Assembly (NCBI RefSeq): GCF_000764225.1
Contig: NZ_JQED01000015.1
Location: 62,001 to 126,000, forward strand
Reading direction: 5' to 3'
Length of the DNA stretch: 64,000 bases
Source of the DNA: Colwellia psychrerythraea
GTDB lineage: Bacteria; Pseudomonadota; Gammaproteobacteria; Enterobacterales; Alteromonadaceae
Shown one piece after another: positions 57,663-64,000 of the stretch (positions are counted from its first letter, which is position 1; each line of letters begins with the position of its first letter). The notes under the pieces were generated by a model. That model ran no database searches. It had not been told where the DNA came from and saw only the letters and a program-made list of their open reading frames with translations. A program made the translations under genes and the position numbers.

Positions 57663-58133
57663 ATGCGTAACTCTACAGATTTCAGCCCTCTATATCGTTC
57701 ATTTATTGGTGTCGACCATTTAGCTAGCTTAATTGACAAAGCTTCTCAACCTGGAAAACAATCATCATACCCGCCTTATAACATTGAGTTATTGGCCGAA
57801 AATCAATACCGTATTACTATGGCCGTTGCAGGTTTCAGTGAAGATGATATTGATATTGAATCTAAAGACAATAGTTTAATCATTGTTGGTACTAAGCAAG
57901 TTGCTGCCAATTCAGATCAGGAAAATACTTCAGCTCCTCGTCATTTTTTACATCAAGGTATTGCCGAGCGAAATTTTGAACGTAAGTTTCAGTTAGGTGA
58001 ACACGTAAAAGTCATCGGTGCCTTTATGGAGAACGGATTATTGCACGTGGATTTAGAGCGAGAGGTGCCAGAAGCATTAAAACCTCGAAAAATAGCGATT
58101 AACGGCAAAAGCTTATTAAATGTAAATTCATAA
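57663..58133 (+). CDS. Small heat-shock protein (Hsp20/IbpA family)
   Basis: Holdase chaperone that binds unfolding proteins. The 156-aa protein resembles IbpA: FSPLYRSFIGVDHLASLID at the N-terminus, an alpha-crystallin domain (YNIELLAENQYRITMAVAGF through EGHVKV-like ENGLLHVDLEREVPE), and a C-terminal PRKIAI (I-x-I/V type) anchor. Heat-shock promoter and predicted thermometer upstream both fit. A terminator follows. Confidence 0.93.
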   Translation: MRNSTDFSPLYRSFIGVDHLASLIDKASQPGKQSSYPPYNIELLAENQYRITMAVAGFSEDDIDIESKDNSLIIVGTKQVAANSDQENTSAPRHFLHQGIAERNFERKFQLGEHVKVIGAFMENGLLHVDLEREVPEALKPRKIAINGKSLLNVNS

Positions 58134-58166
58134 ACCTTCACTTATTCATGTTTCTCCTTTTGTTTT

Positions 58167-58192
58167 GCCCAGTCTTTGACTGGGCTTTTTTG
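58167..58192 (+). terminator. Terminator of the small heat-shock gene
   Basis: GCCCAGTC-TTT-GACTGGGC followed by TTTTTTG is a classical Rho-independent terminator. Confidence 0.9.
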
Positions 58193-58206
58193 TTTTACTA
58201 TGCTAC

Positions 58207-58397
58207 TTAAATAGTTATACCAATTTCACTAACTAAGTTTTATATTCAGGCGGTCAAAATATCCAACAACATTGTTGCTTAAAATTCCAAAAGCCAGCTA
58301 ATACTTAATCAAGCGCATTGTTCTTGAAAATTTATTCTCACTGCATATTTTACATTGGAAACTGTAACCTTAATTAATGCGAATGGTATTAAATAGT
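58207..58397. mobile_element. MITE-like element with 9-bp target duplication
   Basis: TTAAATAGT occurs at 58207-58215 and again at 58389-58397. The 173 bp between start with TATACCAATTTC and end with GCGAATGGTA, which are imperfect inverted ends (TACCA-TT). The inside has no gene. The pattern fits a nonautonomous transposon insertion between the heat-shock terminator and kmo. Family is not identified. Confidence 0.55.
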
Positions 58398-58423
58398 CTG
58401 AAAATAATTAAGTAGCAACGCCA

Positions 58424-59815
58424 TTGACTGAATTATCAAACTTTAAAGATAAAATTACTATCGCCGGGGCAGGTCCTGTTGGCGCTATGCTAGCCATTAT
58501 TCTATCGCGTGCCAATCACCTAGTCGATGTCTATGAATCACGCCCTGATCCTAGAGCGCACAATGCACAGCAAGGTAGATCTATTAATATTACCTTATCA
58601 GAGAGGGCGTGGGCAGCCCTTGAAATTATCGGTCTTGATAAACAGGTACGTCAATTTGCTACGCCCCTCTATAAACGTGTATTTCATAGTAAAAATGGAC
58701 ACTTATCAGAGCACAGTTATGGTAAAAAAAATCAAGCTATCTGGTCTATCTCAAGAGAAAAGTTAACTGAAATATTGCTCAACCAAGCCGAGCAAGAAGC
58801 ACAAGTGAACTTGCATTTTGAGCAGCGATTAACACACATTGATTTTACCACTGCTTGCACTTCTTTTAGCTACCTGAAAGCTGGCAGAAAAGGTCATAAA
58901 GAAGTCGATGCAGATTATGTATTTGCCGCTGATGGTGCCTTTTCTAAAGTCAGGCGTCTCGCTCAGGAAACGCCACGCTTTAGTTATTCTCAACGTTATA
59001 TGGAGCAATCTTATATAGAATTAACCATAGCAACAAATGTCGATGGTAGTCCAAAGCTATCTCCTAATGCCAGTCATATTTGGCCTCGCAAAGACTTCTT
59101 ATTAATTGCACTCCCTAATAATGACGGTAGTTTTACTTGTACCTTATATTTAAATTACCAAGGGGAAACTTCATTTTCTTCACTTACAACCCAAAAGACA
59201 GTTCAGGATTTTTTTCACCATAACTTTAGTGATGTTATCTCCCTGTTAGAAAACCCAGTCACTGAATTTCTAAAAAAAACACCTAACCCACTATTTTTAG
59301 TAAATGTTGACCCTTGGGTGATCAATAACAAAGTCGCGTTAATTGGTGATGCTGCTCATGCCATGTTGCCTTTTTATGGTCATGGTTTAAATAGTAGTTT
59401 TGAAGATTGCCATGTCATTGCAGAGCTTATTCAGCGACACAATGATGACTGGATAAAAATTTTACCTGCTTATTATTTACAGCGTAAAGATAACACCAAC
59501 GCGATCAGTAAATTATCTAATGACTATTTTTTTGACATAAGCCATTTTGATACAGATAACGATGAGTTATTAAGTCAAAAGATAGCCGATAAATTCGCAC
59601 TAAAATCCCCCGAACTATGGCCCTCACTCGATCATATGATCAGCTTATCTCGTGATATTTCATATGCAAAAGCCAGAGAAATATCATTAGAACAAAAAAA
59701 GATCATGACAGAAATAATGAACATTAAAGATATTCATTTATGCTGGCAGGAAGATGACATTTACCAGAAAATAAAAAAAATGGCCTTAATGAGGCTTCTA
59801 CCACTATTGAAGTAA
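58424..59815 (+). CDS. kmo: Kynurenine 3-monooxygenase
   Basis: Kmo hydroxylates L-kynurenine in tryptophan breakdown using FAD and NADPH. The 463-aa protein has GAGPVG at 15-20, the family signature GRSINITLSERAW, HIWPRKDFLLIALPN, and GDAAHAMLPFYGHGLNSSFED. The C-terminal part is more divergent. No ATG fits the start: a TTG at 58424 is the best candidate, with a weak ribosome site. No other tryptophan-degradation gene is in the window. Confidence 0.88.
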   Translation: MTELSNFKDKITIAGAGPVGAMLAIILSRANHLVDVYESRPDPRAHNAQQGRSINITLSERAWAALEIIGLDKQVRQFATPLYKRVFHSKNGHLSEHSYGKKNQAIWSISREKLTEILLNQAEQEAQVNLHFEQRLTHIDFTTACTSFSYLKAGRKGHKEVDADYVFAADGAFSKVRRLAQETPRFSYSQRYMEQSYIELTIATNVDGSPKLSPNASHIWPRKDFLLIALPNNDGSFTCTLYLNYQGETSFSSLTTQKTVQDFFHHNFSDVISLLENPVTEFLKKTPNPLFLVNVDPWVINNKVALIGDAAHAMLPFYGHGLNSSFEDCHVIAELIQRHNDDWIKILPAYYLQRKDNTNAISKLSNDYFFDISHFDTDNDELLSQKIADKFALKSPELWPSLDHMISLSRDISYAKAREISLEQKKIMTEIMNIKDIHLCWQEDDIYQKIKKMALMRLLPLLK

Positions 59816-59850
59816 CCCAAAAATAACAACCATTAAGCGATAAAAGTTAA

Positions 59851-60204
59851 TTAAAACTCAAGAGCAAACAACAACTCAGATAAATCTGGTTGCCACTGGA
59901 AATCCTTCAGTTTAATTCTACTACCGATCACAACGACCTGCTCGTCTTGCAAATGATGCTTTTGTTTATCAAAATTATCACTGCCCGGAGGAAACGAAAT
60001 CTTGCCTTGAGAATTAATGACTCGAAACCAAGGAACCGCTTGCCCTCTCCAGCCATCCTTTGGCACTTTGCCTAATGACTTGCCCACAAGACGCGCTCTA
60101 CCAGGTAAGCCTGCTAAATCAGCGATTTGTCCATAACAAGCAACTTTACCTTGAGGAATTAATTGCACCGTTTGCCATATTTGTTGGTAATGTGGGTTTA
60201 GCAT
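59851..60204 (-). CDS. Alkyltransferase-like protein (ATL, YbaZ family)
   Basis: ATL proteins bind O6-alkylguanine and pass it to excision repair. The 117-aa protein has the fold of MGMT, with helix-turn-helix ACYGQIADLAGLPGRARLVG, but the catalytic site reads PWFRV at 58-62 where the transferase has PCHRV, so Trp replaces the reactive Cys. The ATG at 60204 has AGGA upstream and fits the family length; longer in-frame starts would run into yaiI. It is divergent from the UPF0178 gene. Confidence 0.87.
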   Translation of the reverse strand: MLNPHYQQIWQTVQLIPQGKVACYGQIADLAGLPGRARLVGKSLGKVPKDGWRGQAVPWFRVINSQGKISFPPGSDNFDKQKHHLQDEQVVVIGSRIKLKDFQWQPDLSELLFALEF

Positions 60205-60311
60205 TTTATCTGTCCTGTTTGTACCCAAATTTTTAATTGCCGCATAAATTACTGTATCATAGCAGCATAAGTAAAAATAACGCGAGTGGTCAATAGACCC
60301 TAAGGTAAAAC

Positions 60312-60770
60312 ATGAAAATTTGGGTGGATGCAGATGCATGTCCAGTGGTGATCAAAGAAATATTATTTAAAGCAGCCGATAGAGCGAAAATTGCCATAAC
60401 TTTAGTCGCTAATCATTATGTTCGAATTCCCCCTTCCCCCTTTATCAGCTTTATGCAGGTAAGTAATGGCTTTGATGTGGCTGACGATGAAATAGTTAAG
60501 CGTGTCGAGGCAAATGATTTAGTTATCACCAGTGATATCCCCTTGGCAGATGAAGTAATAGGTAAGTCGGGTATTGCCTTAAGCCCACGTGGAGAGCTTT
60601 ATACTAAAGAGAATATAAAATCACGACTCAATATCCGTGATTTTATGGATACCATGCGTGCTAGTGGCGTACAAACTGGTGGGCCATCGGCATTAAATCA
60701 AACAGATAGGCAAAACTTTGCAAACCACCTTGACCGTATCATTACCCAATTTAACAACCACAATAGATAA
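60312..60770 (+). CDS. yaiI: UPF0178 protein (YaiI/YqxD family)
   Basis: The 152-aa protein equals E. coli YaiI in length and has the family motifs [40 protein letters not shown] and GVQTGGPS. The fold is PIN-like with conserved acidic residues, so a nuclease role is often suggested, but none is proven. Confidence 0.9.
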   Translation: MKIWVDADACPVVIKEILFKAADRAKIAITLVANHYVRIPPSPFISFMQVSNGFDVADDEIVKRVEANDLVITSDIPLADEVIGKSGIALSPRGELYTKENIKSRLNIRDFMDTMRASGVQTGGPSALNQTDRQNFANHLDRIITQFNNHNR

Positions 60771-60851
60771 TCTATCTATTAACAATAGGCAGTGACTTTG
60801 GTGGATACTGCCTATTAATATGACTCACGATTTATTCAACACAAACTCATA

Positions 60852-61682
60852 TCACTGCTCATTTTTGTCTAATAGCAGAGCTTTAATTTCAGCGATTTCA
60901 TTTTCCAACTTATCAATTTGCGCACGACTAGCAGGCTCGCCACCATCACCCGTTTCTCCGTGTTGCTCAGCCCGAAACTGCTCATGTTCTTGGCCCATCA
61001 CTTCCAATACCGTACCCACCATCATATTTAGAAAAATGAAAGCGGTTAGAAAGATAAAGGTTAAATAATATATCCAACTAAATGGATGTACTGCCATAGT
61101 TTCATACATGACATCAGTCCAATCTTCAAACGTCGCAACACGAAATAATGTCAACATAGATATAGAAACATCCCCCCATAATACTTCGTTGATTGGGTGG
61201 AAATACATACTACCAATAGCAGCGTAAATATAGAAAATGACAAACATCAGTAGCGCAATATACCCCATACGCGGTATCGCTTTAAGTAATGCATTAATCA
61301 ACAGACGTAATTCTGGCACCATAGACACTAGACGTAGCACACGAAATACTCTCAATAATCGCGCCAACAACACGCCTGAGCCACCCGATGGTATTAGGCT
61401 GCCAATAACGATAACAGTATCAAAAACATTCCAACCATTTTTGAAAAAATGCTTTTTCTTGGGGCACGCTAAATAACGAATAGAGATTTCTATCGCAAAA
61501 AATACCGTAACCGCAACATCCAGAAGCAATAAAATTGAAACAACCTTAGAAGATAGGTTATGTGTTTTTGCGCCAATCAATAACGCTGATAATAAAATAA
61601 CAGCAATGACAATACCTTGAAAAACCTTACTATTATCTATTTTTCTCAGTTGGCGTTGAGCCTTAAGTACCAACACCCCCAT
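60852..61682 (-). CDS. Bacterial voltage-gated cation channel
   Basis: One six-segment domain of 276 aa, the BacNav/BacCav type. S4 has arginines every third residue (R108, R111, R114, R117). The filter reads TFEDWTD at 184-190, unlike TLESWS of NaChBac and closer to Ca-channel filters or the engineered TLDDWSD of CavAb. S6 follows (FLTAFIFLNMMVGTVLEVM), and a C-terminal coiled coil at 255-274 should hold the tetramer. The start overlaps the MBL gene stop (TAATG). Confidence 0.88.
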   Translation of the reverse strand: MGVLVLKAQRQLRKIDNSKVFQGIVIAVILLSALLIGAKTHNLSSKVVSILLLLDVAVTVFFAIEISIRYLACPKKKHFFKNGWNVFDTVIVIGSLIPSGGSGVLLARLLRVFRVLRLVSMVPELRLLINALLKAIPRMGYIALLMFVIFYIYAAIGSMYFHPINEVLWGDVSISMLTLFRVATFEDWTDVMYETMAVHPFSWIYYLTFIFLTAFIFLNMMVGTVLEVMGQEHEQFRAEQHGETGDGGEPASRAQIDKLENEIAEIKALLLDKNEQ

Positions 61683-62341
61683 TATCTCAATCCTAGTGCA
61701 GCATCACTGACATGAGGGTTACTTCTTCGCTCTTGGCCAAAAGTACTCATAGGGCCATGTCCGGGAATAAAACGTACTTCATCACCTAAATTGAATAAAT
61801 TATTACGAATTGAATTAATCAGCATTGCGTGGTCACCACGGGGGAAATCAGTACGACCAATTGAGCCACTAAATAACACATCGCCAACTTGGGCAAGTTT
61901 TGACTCGCGATGAAAAAACACAACATGCCCAGGTGTATGACCGGGACAAAAATACACTTCCATCACAACATTGCCAAAGCTAACCGTGTCACCTTGTTGC
62001 AAAAATCGATTTGATGTAAATTTTTTAGCATAAGCAAAAGCACCGCCAAAACGTTGCTTTTGCTCTTCAATACTGTCAATCCAGAATTGATCTTCCTTGT
62101 GTGGTCCTTCAATAGCGACATCGTAAGATGTTGCAAGATCATGAGTTGCGCCCGCATGATCAATATGCGCATGAGTGATCAAAATTTTTTCAAGAGTTAA
62201 ACCATTTCTGGCAATGCCCGCTTTGATTTTTTCTATATCTCCGCCAGGGTCAACTACTGCTGCCATTTTAGTGTCACTACACCAAAATAACGTACAGTTT
62301 TGCTCAAAAGGAGTTACTGGGATAATTTCATGCTTTAACAT
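61682..62341 (-). CDS. MBL-fold metallo-hydrolase (YcbL, glyoxalase II-like)
   Basis: The 219-aa protein is a metallo-beta-lactamase-fold enzyme of the YcbL type, close to glyoxalase II. It has the metal motif THAHIDHAG, YFCPGHTPGHVVFF, a bridging Asp in VGDVLFSGSIGRTD, and a last His in IPGHGPMSTFG. The ATG at 62341 (MLKHEIIPVTPFEQN) fits the family; a TTG at 62371 would add 10 residues. It is co-transcribed with the channel gene, whose start overlaps its stop. Confidence 0.9.
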   Translation of the reverse strand: MLKHEIIPVTPFEQNCTLFWCSDTKMAAVVDPGGDIEKIKAGIARNGLTLEKILITHAHIDHAGATHDLATSYDVAIEGPHKEDQFWIDSIEEQKQRFGGAFAYAKKFTSNRFLQQGDTVSFGNVVMEVYFCPGHTPGHVVFFHRESKLAQVGDVLFSGSIGRTDFPRGDHAMLINSIRNNLFNLGDEVRFIPGHGPMSTFGQERRSNPHVSDAALGLR

Positions 62342-62549
62342 ATATTGCTCTTCAGTCGTTATTAATTTCAAAATGACAGTATTATATACTCAAGCTACTT
62401 CAATATGCGAGTTTAGGTCGTGCCTGTGTCCATAATTTATTCCACTACTTTGCTAACAAAAATGCAACAAAAGCCATCAATAGTACTTCCCCTCCGCGTC
62501 TTAACTCGGTAAGCTTTGCGCAACTAACTTTATCGACTACTCACTATTT

Positions 62550-63887
62550 ATGACCACTGCTTCTTCTCGTGATTCCTTTCATTCTCGTCTTGGTTTTGTT
62601 CTCGCCGCTGCTGGTGCAGCTATTGGTTTGGGCAATATATGGGGTTTTCCCACTCAAGCGGCAAATAATGGTGGTGGAGCCTTTTTAGTTGTTTATTTAA
62701 TCGTAACTTTTTTACTTGCCCTACCCGCGTTATACGCGGAGATATATATTGGCAATCAAGCACAAACTAATCCCGTGTCGGCCTTAGCGAGTGCATGTGG
62801 TAAACGCTTTAAAAGCGTTGGTCACTCTGCCGGCATTATAGGGATTATTGGCGCTATGATGATGCTAAGTTTTTACACCATAGTGGCCGGGTGGATGCTG
62901 TCCCATGCGCTTTCATCCTTAGCGGAACTCATCGGTTTGTTAGACTTATCACAATGGCTTTCAACCTCCAGTACAATGCGAAATGTGGTATTTACCCCAA
63001 TCTTTATCGTGTTAGGCGCTGCTATCGTCCACCAAGGCGTACATAGTGGCATTGAGCGTTGGTCAGCTCGACTAATGCCATTATTATTAGTGATGTTACT
63101 TGGTCTGATTATATATATATTGCAGCAAGATGGCGCAAAAGAAGGATTGACGCTTTATTTAGTTCCAGATTTTACTCAGGTAACTGAGCCAACGTTGGTT
63201 ATTTCTGCGATGGGACAAGCCTTTTTCTCACTGGCTATCGGTGTTGGTGCAATGATGGCCTATGGCTCATACATGCCTAAAGGACAAAGTGTTGGCAAAC
63301 TCGTTTTATCGATAACATTACTTGATACTTTTATTGCTTTTATTGCTGGCTTACTGATTATTCCTGCTCTCTTTGTCGCTCAACATAGTGGACAAGAAGT
63401 CTTTATAGATGGTCATCTCATTGGTGAAGGACAACTTATTTTTAATATTTTGCCAACACTTTTTAGTTCTATGGGGAGCATTGGTTTACTAGTTTCTTTT
63501 GCTTTTTTCACCCTATTATCAATTGCAGCTCTCACGTCGACCATTTCATCTACTGAAGTACCCGTTGCATATTTAATTGAAGCTAAAGCAATGAACAGAA
63601 AGCGCGCGACCTGGTTAATCTCTGGGATAGTGTTCATCGCCAGTATGTTACTCATTGCCTTTTTTGAACAACTCTTTGGTTTAGTGATCCAACTTTTAAC
63701 CACTATTTTACAGCCGCTGATGTCATTATTTTACTTTATCGTTGTCGGTTGGCTTTGGAAACGTGGTAATCAGCTGACGGATATTGCTCAGTTAAACAAA
63801 CATACATCACTGAAATTACTAGCATTTTATTTGCGTTTTATCTGTCCTGTACTTTTAATATTCGTCTTTATTAATGTCGCTTTTTAA
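62550..63887 (+). CDS. Sodium-dependent transporter (NSS/SNF family)
   Basis: This 445-aa membrane protein has about eleven segments and the NSS signature in segment 1 (GFVLAAAGAAIGLGNIWGFP), with the unwound Gly-rich stretch that forms the sodium and substrate sites in LeuT, then NGGGAFLVVYL. Eleven rather than twelve segments is common in bacterial members. Substrate is probably an amino acid or related amine. Divergent from the MBL gene. Confidence 0.9.
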   Translation: MTTASSRDSFHSRLGFVLAAAGAAIGLGNIWGFPTQAANNGGGAFLVVYLIVTFLLALPALYAEIYIGNQAQTNPVSALASACGKRFKSVGHSAGIIGIIGAMMMLSFYTIVAGWMLSHALSSLAELIGLLDLSQWLSTSSTMRNVVFTPIFIVLGAAIVHQGVHSGIERWSARLMPLLLVMLLGLIIYILQQDGAKEGLTLYLVPDFTQVTEPTLVISAMGQAFFSLAIGVGAMMAYGSYMPKGQSVGKLVLSITLLDTFIAFIAGLLIIPALFVAQHSGQEVFIDGHLIGEGQLIFNILPTLFSSMGSIGLLVSFAFFTLLSIAALTSTISSTEVPVAYLIEAKAMNRKRATWLISGIVFIASMLLIAFFEQLFGLVIQLLTTILQPLMSLFYFIVVGWLWKRGNQLTDIAQLNKHTSLKLLAFYLRFICPVLLIFVFINVAF

Positions 63888-64000
63888 ACGTTACTATCTG
63901 ATAGTTTAATAAGACTAGTTACTGTGAAGAAATGAGAATTAAAGTGAATTGCATGTTCAACTAAGCAGAGTTATTTGCTGTTGATGCATTAGGAATATTA

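Overview
The window looks like chromosomal DNA of a cold-adapted marine gammaproteobacterium of the Alteromonadales, most like Colwellia. This is inferred from low GC content, protein families and gene order; no search was run. No phage, plasmid, intact insertion sequence, rRNA operon or CRISPR array was seen. Roughly 59 protein genes, 7 intact-looking tRNA genes with several tRNA remnants, and one large regulatory RNA can be supported.

1-7,050 is accessory: three LysR regulators, a YbjJ-like MFS transporter followed by a divergent hypoxanthine-type phosphoribosyltransferase, a GNAT acetyltransferase, a TetR regulator with a clear palindromic operator, a YjhX-family gene, and noncoding DNA with a diverged repeat pair and several inverted repeats.

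7,050-22,800 matches the E. coli csrB-syd-queF-ppnN-xni and gcvA-ygdD-rlmM neighbourhoods. The 1.2-kb gap at 7,053-8,278 is not empty: its minus strand encodes a CsrB-type sponge RNA with 25 GGA motifs, a 5' hairpin, a terminator, and a GacA/UvrY box about 175 bp upstream. Inserted among the conserved genes are an M61 peptidase, a diguanylate cyclase, two DUF3192 paralogues and an NAD-type isocitrate dehydrogenase-family gene.

23,600-37,800 is the hemA region: kdsA, a DUF819 transporter, sirB1, sirB2, prmC, prfA and hemA on the minus strand, then lolB, ispE, prs, DUF418, rplY (long CTC form), pth and ychF on the plus strand. These serve LPS, heme, ubiquinone/isoprenoid and PRPP synthesis, and translation.

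38,300-53,800 matches the E. coli tRNA(Met/Leu/Gln)-ubiF-miaB-ybeZ-ybeY-ybeX-lnt region. The tRNA array has decayed by tandem duplication: two intact tRNA-Leu, two tRNA-Gln and three tRNA-Met lie among tRNA-Leu pseudogenes and truncated T-arm fragments. A NIT-HAMP-PAS-GGDEF-EAL protein and a divergent propeller sensor with a degenerate kinase end are inserted between ubiF and miaB.

53,800-64,000 is mixed: a response regulator-CheC protein with a PAS diguanylate cyclase, an exported thiol peroxidase, a small heat-shock gene with a sigma-32 promoter and a likely RNA thermometer, a MITE-like element with a 9-bp target duplication, kynurenine 3-monooxygenase, an alkyltransferase-like DNA repair protein, a UPF0178 protein, a bacterial voltage-gated channel with a calcium-channel-like filter, a YcbL-type metallo-hydrolase and an NSS symporter.

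I see no clearly new multi-gene system. The best leads are the CsrB-type locus, the self-duplicating tRNA array, the Cav-like channel, the propeller pseudokinase, and the unassigned repeats.
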